Source: Arbacia lixula (lineage: Eukaryota > Echinodermata > Echinoidea > Arbacioida > Arbaciidae). Taken from it: a stretch of DNA of 64,000 nucleotides. Shown in pieces: positions 1-12,628 of this stretch (position 1 is its first letter; every line of letters begins with the position of its first letter). The translations under genes were made by a program, and so were the position numbers. The notes under the pieces were generated by a model. It saw only the letters and a list, made by a program, of their open reading frames with translations, was not told the DNA's origin and ran no database searches. The DNA lies in NCBI GenBank assembly GCA_963669155.1, contig OZ022584.1:7771362-7835361 (forward strand), written 5' to 3'.

Positions 1-2120
1 CCGTTTGCACAAGACGTGATTGCTTTAGTTGACCCAGGAAGAGTCTTGTTTCAAATTAGTTTTCACACAGCGTGGAGATAGCAATCATGTTGTAAGCATC
101 ACTTACAACTCTGTTGGCAATGGCAATGTAAATGGGCAGTTGAGTTTGATACTGAACCAATTTGTGAACAGAAATATTGTCCTCTAAAAGTGAAAATTGA
201 CCCAGTGTAAATGTTCTAAGAGGACAGCTGTTGTCGTTCTGTTACGAAAACATGTGTACTTAACTTAAATAAAATCAAACTGTGATTGGTGCTACGCTGT
301 GGTTGAGTCCTATTTAACAGTAATCCCAAATTGTATGACTTTTCTCATCAAGGTGTATCTTGTATCTTGATGACAATATTCACATAGAGTACATGTATTC
401 ATGTAGAATTTAATGAACACAGGAAAACTTAAATGTTCTTTGAATGTTTCCATGGTGAGTGTGTACTAATAAATACTATTTAGAAAATAGTAAAACAAGA
501 ATACAAGCACATGGTGTTACCGAAAGTTTTACTATTTTCTAAATAGTATTTATTAGTACAGGAAAACTTGTTTCCAAAAGGTGGTACGTTTGTTTGCTGT
601 ACAGGCACATGTGGTCCAATGCCCAAATTTAATCTAATACCTGCAGGAACAGTTTGAACAAATATGTGCAATATTTTGTTCTTGCTCATTTAATGTTGAC
701 ATGAATATCATGTTGAAGAGCCCATTCTATATCTATATGAGCTCATCAGATAACTGTCCATTCATTTGATTGACACTGATCTCATACTTATCATCATGTC
801 TAGTAACTTAAACAGAATCATATTCAACTATTGTCTATGCCTGAGTAGAGTTTTTGCACAAGCAGTACATAGTGGCCGGTATTTTATAGGGCACAAAGGA
901 CCTTAGGTTTAATTGTTGAGATAATATATATTTGATGCAGGATTTTGGTGTTTTTAATTAAATGCAATATGTGCAAAGTAAATATAACAGTTATTTGAGT
1001 AAATAGTGATACAGCATATCTGTATCCAGTGTTAGCTGGAAATATATTTTTATACATATATGTCAATGAAATATAAGACAAACTGAAAGAAATTAGTATC
1101 CTCGAGTTTGTTACACTAATATGAATACATTGTTTGTGCTGTTAGTGTTTGTGTTAACTCTCTTTAAGATCCTTCATGGGAAATGTCTGCTGTGACTTAC
1201 GTTTGTGGTAGCTTTAGTCATTGCCTGTTCATGTAGACAAATGAAAACTATATAGCAAGCTGTGAGTTGGAATTGCATTATTCATAGGACTCTTGACATT
1301 TTATCATGTTTCTCCTTAATGTTAATAAACACTGATGTCTTTTGAGCAATCTGTGTGATTTTGGGATATCATGTGAATAAAACACAAAGAAACTATGCTC
1401 TTAGAATGAACTTCATAATTTTGAAATTTTCTCTCTGACACAGTCCACTCATTTATGTTTAGTTTGCACTTTTCCTTGTTCATGTTTAAAACCAAATTTC
1501 ATGAAATGTCCTGAATTGATATGTTGATGAAGAATTTTTTATAATTCTTCATGGAAAAATGAAAAGGCAAAGTTCCTATGGAATCATTTTTTTTTTCATC
1601 AGGACCATTGAACAGCTGTCCAAATTATCTTCCATCCTCGTCCTTCTTATAAATACTAGAACAAAAAACAGCCTTGCTAGTGGTAGTGAGTGGAAACTAC
1701 TCAAGATCATGATTTGTGAATAACAGATTAACTCCTCAGAATGTGATTATGTCATGTAATGCATCAAGTATGAAATATAAAGAAGTATGCCTTTATACTA
1801 CCTCTCCCTGAAGTGTGGTAATAACTGTCAAGACATCAAATTGGCAATGCAAACAAAACATAATTAAATAATGTCAAGAGATGATTATGGCAAAATTGTA
1901 CTGTATTTTACTTCTATGTTCTGTTTTTGTTTAACTGTATATATATAAATGCGTCATTGTGTAGTATCTTCCCACTCCTAACAGTCTATTGATCACCTGC
2001 TTTATTTAGAAGGGTAACTCTTACCTCATGGTGTAAGGATATTTTTATGAGTGCAGAATTTCCGATTAAAATCTTGTAACCAGAATTGCTCCCTCATGGT
2101 GTTTGTTCCAAGTTATTTGG
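1..2120. other. AT-rich non-coding stretch
   Basis: No convincing coding exon was found on either strand. The open frames are short and lack splice-consistent neighbours. Several AATAAA-type signals occur on the plus strand (for example near 268, 1323 and 1376), so part of this may be the 3' UTR of a gene lying before the window; that is inference. The only strong structure is the inverted repeat at 463-559. Confidence 0.5.
463..559. repeat. Perfect 34-bp inverted repeat (hairpin element)
   Basis: The arms 463-496 and 526-559 are exact reverse complements of each other (starting GTACTAATAAATACTATT), separated by 29 bp. The left flank, from about 430, contains AAATGTTCTTTGAATG followed by TTTCCATGGTGAG, which recurs at 27040-27070. 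A diverged right arm occurs near 27550-27575. This marks the locus as one member of a dispersed inverted-repeat family. Confidence 0.85.
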
Positions 2121-2198
<78 letters not shown>

Positions 2199-2230
2199 AT
2201 GTGTTTGTGTGTGCGTGCGTGCGTGTGTAT
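2121..2230. repeat. (TG)n microsatellite
   Basis: A nearly uninterrupted TG run to about 2193 is followed by degenerate TGTG/TGCG and TGTATG units up to about 2340. All long frames here translate to Cys-Val or Thr-His repeats and are not genes. Confidence 0.95.
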
Positions 2231-3328
2231 GTACACACGGATTTCACCATTTTGTATGTATGTGGGTATGTATGTCTGTGTGTGTGTATATGCAGAAGTA
2301 TATCTTTACGTATGTATGTATATACGTCTGTGTGAGTCTGTTCGCTCATGTACGTGTGTAGCATCGGCTATAGAAATAAAAGATGGAAGCAATTTAATTT
2401 TACAATGTGCCATGAATGTATCATATGGAGCATACTTAAATCTTCTGCACATATCAGTTTTAAGTTGCCAAATGAATTCATCCTAAATTTGTCTGGACTG
2501 GCGGCAGACCTGGGGCCCATAGCCCGCCCATCTGATATATACAGTTGCGACCGATCTGAAGCGATCGCATGTGTAATCCCGTAACTGTTATATACAGAAT
2601 TATGGTTGACATGCATCACAAGTCAAGTTGCGATTTATCGCAAGTCTCTATAAGACGGGGCCCTTGTATTTTCAAAATACCAAGCCCAACACACATCAAT
2701 ATGCCCTGGTGATATCAATGAGATTGTACATCTGTGTCCAATCACATAGGCTTATACATGTACATGTACCTCGCTGATCGAAATGCAAAATCACAGTGTT
2801 GCATTTGCATAGAGTTCTATTTATACACACAGCAACACACACAAGAGTTTAGCCAACCCGGTTTCAATAAGCCATTTGGTAGTTGCAATCTGCGCATAAT
2901 CAGATTATTGATGTAAATGGAAATACTCTCAGAGTAAAATGGATATTAATTAGATAGTCAACCACTTTTCAAATTATTATCATGTAGGTATGGCAACAGC
3001 TATTCAGTTCTGAGAAGGCAGTGAAAGAACTTTCTACCATGTGCACCTGCGTCTATTGTTGTCCCGGGCACACTGTGAAATGTCCATTTTAAAACACAAC
3101 TTCATTAACAAATCCCAGTATGCAGTCTAGTAATATTTATTCAGTGGATTGTCCGACCATGGTTTAACTATGAACTGGTCTGCAGGTAGCAACATTGTTG
3201 GGCAAGCAAGTAACAAAAGAATGATGCGCAATGTTGGCCATTCTCTGTCAATCAAAGGCTCTGTATGGGAATCCGCATTAGCTCCCTCTCTTGGTCAAAG
3301 CTTATAGGTTTGAACACGGGATTTGAAC

Positions 3329-3364
3329 ACTGAACTATACCACTACGTAATGGTATAGTTCAGT
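3329..3364. repeat. Short perfect hairpin
   Basis: ACTGAACTATACCA and its exact reverse complement flank an 8-base loop (CTACGTAA). The arms are 14 bp. It may be a transposon remnant; no target duplication could be defined. Confidence 0.6.
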
Positions 3365-4854
3365 GGATTTGAATGACAGAGACTGGGCCAGTGGCTGGGT
3401 CGGTCCGGGGTCGGTCTAGACTCTGTCAGATTTCTTATCGTGTACTGGTAACTCAAGCCACAGATATGACGTTCCAGACACTTTTTGAGACAGCGTAGCT
3501 ATTGAATACAGGTCTACAAACCAGACACGCCTATGATTACCATCAAAACCTTCTACAAGATATCTGCGTAGACCTACCAGTCGGTAGGTTTTCCTGACAT
3601 TCATAGCTTTACAAATTTAGAATTTCGAAAGAGGACACAATATTTTTTCAAATTGCGAGATAAGCCCTTGTGTCTTTGGAGGACCAGTGTTCACCTTGGG
3701 ATAGGGTTAAAATTGTTATTGTCATTTTAAGAGGGGAAATAATGTTCCCACTGTTTCATTCTCAGATTTACCTCCGGTAACAAATATGGAACGCACCTCC
3801 CCAGCCACCCCCCGCCCCACCCATCCACACCCAAACATTCTTGTGTCACTCCAGCTGCGCCGTTTCTGGTAATGGGCTATTATTTTCAATGCATTTTCCC
3901 CACTCGAGTGATAACTCACAGGACAAGTGAACAATGAGCTTCGATTGAAAGCACAGCATGCCTCGAAAGGGAGCATATGACGTCCGGGCACTTGAAAGGG
4001 GGCACATAATCAATAAGATTAGTTTGCCATTTCGAGGGGCATGGACATTTCAAGAGGGGAACTTGATCGTCGCGAGAAGGGGCATTTTTGTTATCCTGTC
4101 AAAATCTGGAGGCCATTGCTCCCTGCCCCCCCCCCCCCCACACGCTCCGATCGACGCCCTATATACTTTGCAGTTAAATCATCCCAGTTAATCGGAACAA
4201 AATATCAGTCTACCAATTTATACGGGATGGTATTTTTTCGCAAGGAGGAAAAGAAGAAATACCTAGCCATTATTGATCAGCCCTTGTCAATCCGTGACTG
4301 ATTTCATGTCGAAACAAGTCGAGGCAAGATTTGAATACTCAATGCGGGTAGTCTAGGTTCTAGACATATTTTATCAGCCTGAATCCGAGTGCATAAGGTG
4401 CTACGAAACTGAACGCAACGAGTAGCTCGCTATATACTGTACTAGAAATAAGGCTGATAACATACGTCTTTTAGACCATTTTCAGGGTGAACAACACGCT
4501 AAAAGGAAACAATTAATGGAAGAGTTAATATATTTAACCAGGCTTGCCCAATGTTCATCCATCGTGGGAGGGGGGTTCCCGGGCGCGTTTCTGAATCATC
4601 AGTTGCTTGTTTAGCTTGATTAATAAAGATAAATAAATACGGCACTATTATGCCTACGGACATGAACTGAAAGATGATGGGTGTGTGTTTGTGTATCGGG
4701 GGTGGAGGGTCGGGGGGGGGGGGGGGACTTGCCGAAGTGGCAATCTTTTGATTACTCCAAAGTTGTGATGTAGTCATGTGTACGTGTGTTACCACGGCGC
4801 TAAGAACCAGAAGAACTGTAGGTCTTTTTGAGGGATCAGTCCACACAATGGCGG

Positions 4855-5210
4855 ATTTTTTTTTTTTTTTTTTGGGGGGGGGGGGGGGGGACATCCGGCC
4901 CGTGCCCCCCCTTTTGAAACCAAAGTGAGGACCTTTTTTTTTCTTCTCTTTTCTTTTGTAGTCATCACGCCTCCGATGAATAAATGAGGACCTTTTTTTT
5001 TTTTTTTTTTTTAGTCATCTCGCCTCCGGGGAAGAAGTGAGGACATTTTTTTTCCTTTAATCTTCACGCCTCCGCGGAAGAAGTGAGGACCTTTTTTTCT
5101 TTCTCACGGGATTTCCCCCGACCAAAAATATGTTTCGAAATGTGCCCCCCCCTTCCCCCCCCCCCCCCCCCCCCCCCCCTTTCCCCCAAATCCTGGATCC
5201 GTCCCTGCAG
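4855..5210. repeat. Degenerate tandem repeat with poly(T) and poly(C), likely transposon end
   Basis: Units of about 45-60 bp, each containing GAGGACC, a T-run and a CACGCCTCCG-like segment, recur at roughly 4925, 4986, 5036 and 5081. A long C-run and the phrase CCAAATCCTGGATCC close the block. It looks like the end of a dispersed element, but the class cannot be told from one copy. Confidence 0.45.
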
Positions 5211-5370
5211 TCCACTATGCATGGTATGCAGTGCAGGCTGGTGGCACACACACTAGTCTATGCGCTGTCATTCCCAGGCCAGGTCCATTAGATCTATTTT
5301 TACAGTAGTAATGTACACAAATCCCATAGAGGCTTTAAATAAAATGAAACTGCACTCCGTCCCCTCCTCT

Positions 5371-5483
5371 CCACCCACACACACACACACACACACACCT
5401 ACACACACACACACACACACGCACACACACACACACTCACACACATACACACATATACACATATACACACACATACACATATA
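5371..5483. repeat. (CA)n microsatellite
   Basis: CA-repeat with ACACAT variants. Overlapping frames on both strands are repeat translations, not genes. Confidence 0.9.
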
Positions 5484-8400
5484 GTGCATGTATTTTGTAT
5501 AGTGCCCTTGATCGTAACAAAATAACCGAAAATATCCTTATTCGTGGAGCTCCATGCCTCATGCCATAATAATCAACGCGCGGTCAACGAACCATGTTAT
5601 GGCTTACAACCACACCTAATAAATAGACCACATAATAATAGTTCTATACGGAAAGGCCCTACTTTCAAAACAGGAAAAACTCCCCTTTAGCGTGCATTGC
5701 GCAATGTCAGAAACCGAAACAAAATACCTATTGCATGCCTCGCACGCACTACAAAACCACATCAATGCATGTCTGGAAATTTCTACACTTATCTGGAAAA
5801 CCCCGCCCGCTATTCGCTGATTGGTCACTGAACCTAAAAAGAACCGCGTGTATGTGTGATGCAAGAATCCCCCGTCCATTCATGCCCATTTATAGCGCAT
5901 GACGTATTTAATCTGCTACGTAGTCTACACGGTACAGACCATATTTATTACGTGTATTGCTTAAGTCGCGATGATAACGTTTGCGTTGTACATATGCAAT
6001 GTCCCTGTTTATGATTACAATCTTTCCGTCCTTTCGTAATGTGAAATGACGTTCAAATAAGGTAAAACAGTTCTTCTTTTCCCCTTTCAAATATTTTTTT
6101 GCCCAGAAGGAGAGAAACGAGAGAGCTTACCCGGGGAAGGGGTCAGGAAAATCAATCCGGTTACATGTACGACATTACATCATAAGTAAGTCATGGTGAA
6201 TCATGGCATGATTGATAATGACTGCGACATCTCATTTGCATTGTTGTCGCTCTTGGTCATAACTGTTAACTTGAATTCAGCATTATACAGTGGCCTAATA
6301 ATTGTTTCTAAAAATAGATATGCCCGACGCCCCTTTTTTTTGGAGATTACTTTGAAAATTGTAAGCATAACGAAAGTAGAAGGAAGTTGAATTAGAGAGG
6401 GAAAAGGAGAGGGGAGAGGGGTAGGGGGTAGGGAAGGAGTAGATAAGGGGAAGGGGAAGGGGATGGGTGGAGCGGTAAGGCGAGATATAGCAGAGATAAA
6501 AGGAGAAAGACCATACATAATACACACGCAACGTACACACGCACATTCCCACACACATAACCATACATACATCACACCCAAAATGTTCATACATACAAAA
6601 ACACATTGTACAATTTCTTGTGTTTTCTTCCTCTTTTTTCATAACAATATATTTCCTGATTAACAAGAATATTAACATCATCTTCATTAGCCATTTAGAA
6701 TCGTCATATTAGTCTTCTTCCGAAATTCTCGATAATGTTTTATAAAAACACGAAATGTAGATCCACCTAGTGTGACCCATGAGTCCTCAACAGGTTTGTC
6801 GCTCCCTCGAGACAATCAAAACACAGAGCTGATGTAAACACGGTAAGGGAGCCTCCATTTATAAGTTACATTCTAGTTTCCACTGGAAATACACGTATAT
6901 GTGAAGAATACGATGCAATATCAACATGCGCCATAGTTCTTGATTTTACTATATTCTTTTCCATTAAACAATAATGAAAATGTACATAGCCAATATGGCT
7001 TGGTATGATATATCAAAGTGATATTGGAATGATAAAGTATTTACCAGCATGAGATTGATTATGAGGTTTGAGGACGCTGAGATATTTGTAAAATATACAA
7101 ATTTACCTCAGCGCATAATCTAGATCCAAATCAATATCATACACAATCGTATTTACGTGATACATTTCTGCATAATTTAGACACATTACGCCTTGCTATT
7201 CCAGTCTGCGAGTAATACGCAGTAAATAAACATAACCCCACAAAAACACGACGAAATAAGAACATGAAGAACATTGACAATTCAGACACTGTCTTGTTTT
7301 AGAATGTAAATCGCCACTATCAAGCCAGCTAATTGTGGCGATATATACTCGAAATTATTTGGCACTAACCTCATAATAAAATTGCACTTTTCCACTGTAC
7401 AAGTCAAACCTTTGTATAAATTATATGCGCTCATCATTTCATTGAATACAATAATGTGTACATCCGTGTTTGTTTGTTTATTTAAATGTACTGGAATAAA
7501 AAACATAATGTCCAGATAGACGATGTGATATACAAGTCTAAAATGCCTGACATATCATAAATGCTAATCTTGACAATTTAATGCTTCCAATCAATAATAC
7601 ACGTTACAATTCATTGACAACGATATGTATGGAAGTGTAGCAATTTCACATTTTTCATCAGACTTAACTAAAGTATATTTCAACCATTTGATAGTGCTTT
7701 CACATGTATTTTTTTCATGTATCTTTTTGAACAGCCAATCAAGTTTTTGCTTACAAACTGCTCACGAAGGGCTGCGTTTGTCTTGGGTCAAAAAACTTTT
7801 GTTCGACCAATCATTTGATTTTAGGGCGTGAACACAAATTACGTTCTTGTGGAAGACATTTTTTAAAACTTCTTCTAGATATCTCGTGGAGTCAACTTCG
7901 ATATTGCACGTTTTATAGAAGTAAGTCATTTACCTCGTGGTTTTTGTATCAACCACCATTAGAGTTATAGCTGGAGTTGTAACTGGATTTATACCTGATG
8001 ATATACATCACATTTGCGGACATATCTGTGGATTAATATATCGCAATTTGTGTACACACACAAAAAAAACTTGTTTTACATTTTCGTGGATAAAACAAGG
8101 CCACAAGCTTTATGTTATTGCAGTCACCTTCTCCGGGATCTGTACAATGACACTTGGACTTCACTTCCGCGATGACAAAAGCAAGATATGTTATAATGAT
8201 ACAAGTAGAATACAAAATACAAAATACACGAGTATGAAGAGGGACTATACGTGCAATATAACATAGACAGCACGAAATTGACATGATAACCAGATCTGTT
8301 GCAATAGTTTATCACCGAAATTAGTCATTTCGGTATTTTGATCTAGTCTAACATTGATCACAGTCTAACAAAGTCTCTATTTAGCACAAAGTTTTACAAT

Positions 8401-8821
8401 GAGACTCGATCTCTCTATTCACGTTCTAACGTAACGAAGGAACTTGAAATGTGACTTTGATTTCGCAAACAAGATATGACATTTTCCCATGATTAAAATG
8501 TGAACATAATCAATTATGAAGACGAAAGAATGATGGGATACAATGAACGCGTTTTGAGTGTTAATAAATACAGTACTTGAGAGTGAATTGTGTCCAAGAT
8601 AACATGCAAGGTGATAAGCGTTACCAATACACTCGGTATGGATTTGCAGCCTCCAGTCGACGACAAATGTGATATAACATGTCCACAATTGCTTCAGGAT
8701 GGGTTAAGGGTACCCTCCCACAAATTGAATTTCGTTTGATAATGGAGAATTTGTCACTTCTTTATATCCATTTTTCAATATAATGGTAATGATGGTTGAG
8801 TGACAAGTAACAAGTTCTATA

Positions 8822-8982
8822 ATTGTCAAGACAATTGGCTCTCAACAAACTCAGTCCGGTGAGAGGTTTAGCGGTCCGATATTGTCTATAGGGCTAGTGT
8901 CCGGCACTCCCAATTACAGTCCCCGAGGTGATCACCGCTGCTTGCTCTACCCGCATTGTTTAGAACCAATTGTCTTGACAAT
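8822..8982. mobile_element. 161-bp inverted-repeat element (copy 1 of 2)
   Basis: The ends are ATTGTCAAGACAATTGG and its inverse CCAATTGTCTTGACAAT. The interior contains CGGTGATCACC- and GGGAGTGCC-like segments that recur in inverse orientation at about 53233-53392, so this is a small dispersed MITE-like family. No coding capacity. Confidence 0.6.
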
Positions 8983-9102
8983 AATGCTCAAATAACGTCA
9001 CACGTCACACGCCATGTCAATCGCGGACTGGGAGTGCTACATGGGAAACATTTCTCATGTGAACGTACAGTACCATCTTAGAATAAATAACTACTCTGGG
9101 CA

Positions 9103-12100
9103 TCAATGACGAACCAACTTAGGGGGCGGTGCGGGGGTGCTGCCCTTCGCGGCCTGGGCGTGGCAGGTAGTAGAAGGCGATGGGGACTGGGCATCGAACC
9201 GTCCCATGATGGATCGGTCGTCGTATTGGGGAGGGGGGTCGACCGGGGAGGGGTTTGCCGTCGGAGCAGCGGTATCGACAGCAGCATCTACATCGCCATC
9301 TATGTGGTCGTAACCATACGCAGTTCGATCACGGACAACATCGCTCGGGAGAGCGTAGCCGGCATCGTCCCATGAGTTATTGACCTGCTAGAGAGAGAGA
9401 GAGAGAGAGAGAGAGAAGGAATATTACTATCACAGAAAATAGACATGTTATCAGTTTTCACGTTTGATCATGATTTGAAAATTATCGCTGTATCATCTTG
9501 CCCATTCATTCTAATTATTATTGAGAAAAAGCCCCTTCAAATTCTATATAGGATTTAATTATATTCTATTCCGCCTTGGACGAAGGAAGGGGGGGGTTCA
9601 GAGGTGGAGTGCCCCCCTATTGGGAGGCTCCCTCCCTCGTACTAGCCCGTGTGTTGGGCTCTGTATTCACCCTCTCAACGGCTGCTCTTACATGTAACCC
9701 AAGCAGGATAAAGGCGCACTCACCTCGTCGAAGCTGCGAGCCCGGGCGTGGCGCTTGTTGTCCATGCAGGCCGCAGGGGAGTGCTGAAACATACCGGGAT
9801 GGGCTCGATGGTTAGGGCGCTGCTCTTGGTATCTGGTGATCTGTACATAAGAAAAAGAAACATGGTTTAGACTCCCAGAGTAAGTTACTAAGCAGTTATA
9901 TCTAATAGACACTCACAATTAAATACATTTCTACGCTATTCATTCAAGGCAAAATAGCGAAAATAATTATCAGGAATGCCTTCATAGCTATCGCGGTACT
10001 TAGAGACTAATTTGTGATAGAAAATGAGATTAGTTATCATTAATCTAATACAAACTAAGATGGATACCGATTTCGCCATATTTTCCAGTAGCATGTGGTT
10101 ATTAAATATGAAACTAAATGAAGTGTTAATTAAGAAACGCCTTTGGCAGATCTAAAAACTCTCACCTGAGCCTTTAGGGAACTAGCGAAGTCTTCAGCTT
10201 TCTTGAGTTGTTTCCTGAGATCGTTATTCTCCGTCTTGGTTCGCTCCTTGTCTCTTTTCTCTTGCTTGAAATCATCCAAGCAAATTGAAATCTGTCGGAT
10301 CAAAAATAAAGGAAAAATAAGACGTTTTTAGATAATATTTTGGTAATTGACTCAGGCTGTCATTTATACAGAGCATTGCATGATCGCAGTTGTCAAGTAC
10401 CCCCGCCCTCCTCCATACACAAACATAGAAACACACATCCTCCCCCATACATATTAACAAACACACATCCTCCCCCATACATATTAACAAACACGCACCC
10501 CCCCCCCCCCCCCCACCCACCCCGGTAGAAGGGGAGGCTGATATGAGCAAGGGAATCTAGTCTAGCTATTTACCTGCTGTCTGTAGAGATCAGCCTGTTC
10601 ATCCATCTCCTTCTTACACATCTCCAGTGTCATTTCCAGATGGTCAACTTTCTCCTTCAGATCCACGACTCGCTTGCTCATATGATATAAGTCCCTGTCC
10701 TTCTCTACCTCCCTTCGGCCCTTTCCATCCTCTCCCCTCGCAACTCCGGGTCCGGCGCCCTCCCTGAGCGCTCCTTCGAGCCTCCTGTTCGCCTCTTGCC
10801 TCTTCTTCTCAGACTGCTTCAGGGTCAGCTGTAGCTCCTGGTTCTCTCGCTGCGCGCGCTCCAGCGCGGACTTGCGCTCAGATGCGCGTACACGCGCGTC
10901 TGTCCAGCGCAGCTCCAGGTCTTCATTACGCTTGACCTGCTCCAGGAGTTTTCCGTCCAATAGCCGGACCTGCTCCTGGAGCTCTGCGATCTGCTCCTGG
11001 TTGTTATGATGGCGAGCGGTGAGGTCAATAACCACGACCTCGCGCTCCTTATCGTACTTCTGCCAGCGAGAGTTCATCTTACTGATCTCCCTGATCTGGC
11101 GGCTCGCGTTCTGTTTCTCCTGGCGGAGCTGCGCGAGCTGCTTGCGGAGGATCTGAAGCTGGGCTTCCATGGGGATGAACTCCACGTCTCCTGGGCTGCA
11201 CGGGCTGTCGATCTGTGATCAATTAAATTCAATTTTGTTTTCATGTTACATATTATTTAAAGGAAATATATTGTACTGGGAAGACACAAAAGCCTTCAAA
11301 AGGTGACCGTGAGCAATCTTCTTACCAATGGTCTTGAATTCATGTATTATCCATTTAAAAAAACTTGCTGAAAGTTATTTGCCCTCAAAAATCCACATTT
11401 GGATTAATTAGTGATTAAATCACAAATCATGAAAATGTTCGGCCCGAACAATTGGGGGATTTGTCATTTAATCACTTATTACTCCTAATGTGGATCATTC
11501 GAGGGCAAATAACTTTCAGCAAGTTTCTAAAATGGACAATACGTGAATATTAGACCATTGGTAAGAACATTGCTAACGATCATTTTTTGAAGGTTTTTTT
11601 TTGTCTTCCTAGTAGCCCTTTAAACAAAAAATCATAAGCAATATATTCACTTCATGTACTCGTTTAAGCTCCCAATATTGATTGTTTCACCTCCAAATTA
11701 ACGCATACATAAAATCAATACATGTATACATCTTCATGTACCATGGTACTGAATGAGACGCATGAAATGTGGAAATATTTCACAACCTCATATTTTCATC
11801 AAAGTATCTTTTGCATCCTAAGTTCCTGTCAAAAATTAATTCCACTTGAAATTACATGATCGAGACGCAATGATGGTTCCTCACTGACCGGATAGACGGA
11901 GATATTGTATATTATCTCGAGGGGCCGGTTTCAGTAATAATTTACCGAGCAATATCCGAAAGCGATTTAACGGACAAATCTTCAAATTGAAAGCAGTTGT
12001 TAAAAAGACACAATGTCTTTGATATGTTAGCAAAATGTAAATATTTTCAGCTCAACATCTTAAAATGAATAAAGGCTGTATTCAAAATAAATCACACGGA

Positions 12101-12411
12101 TCGGCTTAAATTCCGTACCCGCAATCTACTTGGGACTTCATTGATGCACGAGCTATTTTCTGCGAATGCTATAGGAGGCAACAGAATGCATATTTTCCTT
12201 ATAATCGACAGTTTACCTGTTTTTCTGGAGAGTTATTATAGGCGACGGGAAGGTGGACGTCTCCTCCGAACATCGGTGACATCGGGGTCGAAGATGAGGA
12301 CGCTGGAGATTCGGGTGGAGTTGGGCAATGCTGATACACGGACTGCGGCCGCCGGCAAGTGCACACAGCTTCATCCATGGGACCACTCTGCGCAGCATTT
12401 TGACATTCCAT
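9103..12411 (-). CDS. TNIP/ABIN-like UBAN-domain coiled-coil protein
   Basis: Five coding exons on the minus strand: 12411-12217, 11212-10574, 10291-10166, 9840-9724, 9387-9103. All joins are phase 0 with GT-AG borders, giving 453 residues. The start ATG at 12411 is the first Met after an in-frame TGA. Residues 1-65 are Ser/Pro-rich. Residues 66-278 are a charged coiled coil with the motif RWQKYDKERE at about 114-123, matching the W-x-x-Y-[DN] motif of TNIP2 and CEP55. Residues 279-320 (LDDFKQEKRDKER) match the UBAN helix that in ABIN, NEMO and optineurin binds linear or K63 ubiquitin. The tail holds a PPxY motif (PPPQY, about 410-414), a potential WW-domain ligand. No C-terminal zinc finger, unlike TNIP2, NEMO or CEP55. 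By family, it is probably a cytosolic ubiquitin-binding adaptor limiting NF-kappaB signalling. CEP55-like identity is the main alternative (length close to human CEP55), but the promoter kappaB sites favour TNIP. Confidence 0.72.
9391..9415. repeat. (GA)n microsatellite serving as polypyrimidine tract
   Basis: On the minus strand this is a CT run ending in the acceptor TAG directly before the last exon of the TNIP-like gene (9387-9103). The microsatellite therefore occupies the position of the polypyrimidine tract. Confidence 0.75.
11257..11624. mobile_element. Palindromic MITE-like element in intron 1 of the TNIP-like gene
   Basis: Two arms of about 160 bp are imperfect reverse complements. 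Landmarks are GGAAGACA, CTTACCAATGGTCT and CTTGCTGAAAGTTATTTGCC on one side, with their inverses on the other, around a short centre near 11440-11450 (CGGCCCGAACAATTGGG). The outer ends contain TTTAAAGG and CCTTTAAA. No open frame. It looks like a foldback element inserted in the intron. Confidence 0.65.
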
Positions 12412-12532
12412 GTTCAGATTGTAGTCTTTTAACGAAGGAAATGGAAGAAGAAAACTGTCAGATCACTTCGTAGGGTGTATTTCTTGTGCTGCAAGTGTTA
12501 GTCAAATGGTTATCTGCGTGCGAAGTCCTGAT

Positions 12533-12538
12533 TTTATA
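12533..12538 (-). promoter_or_regulatory. TATA box of the TNIP-like gene
   Basis: TATAAA on the minus strand, 122 bp before the start codon. This would place transcription start near 12505 and leave a short 5' UTR. It lies between the kappaB sites and the coding sequence. Confidence 0.55.
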
Positions 12539-12580
12539 CTCGCGTACCCACGCTTTCTCCCACGCATAATAACTACGGCC

Positions 12581-12590
12581 GGGAAATCCC
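12581..12590. promoter_or_regulatory. kappaB site 1 (GGGAAATCCC)
   Basis: Matches the Rel/NF-kappaB consensus GGGRNWYYCC. It lies about 43 bp upstream of the TATA box of the minus-strand TNIP-like gene. Confidence 0.6.
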
Positions 12591-12617
12591 AAATACGTGC
12601 GCTATTCTTAGCTCACC

Positions 12618-12628
12618 GGGGAATCCCC
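12618..12628. promoter_or_regulatory. kappaB site 2 (GGGGAATCCCC)
   Basis: A perfect palindromic kappaB motif 28 bp further upstream than the first site. Two near-ideal sites within 48 bp and just upstream of a TATA box are unlikely by chance and suggest Rel-dependent induction. Confidence 0.6.

Larger units (their letters stand above)
2350..8821. other. Intergenic region without recognisable genes
   Basis: No exon could be supported in either direction. The region holds short hairpins (3329-3364 and around 7070-7120), homopolymer C/G runs (4129-4139, 4710-4728, 4867-4889, 5158-5180), a degenerate tandem repeat at 4855-5210, a CA microsatellite at 5371-5483 and a purine-rich stretch at 6395-6465. 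It lies beyond the 3' end of the minus-strand gene at 9103-12411. Confidence 0.5.

Noticed and set aside
2051-2486. Open frames rich in Cys-Val or Thr-His
   Set aside because: Pure translations of the TG/CA microsatellite in several frames.
7025-7140. Imperfect inverted repeat around 7050-7125
   Set aside because: A core of about 20-25 bp pairs, but the outer parts are weak and no second copy was seen; not called as an element.
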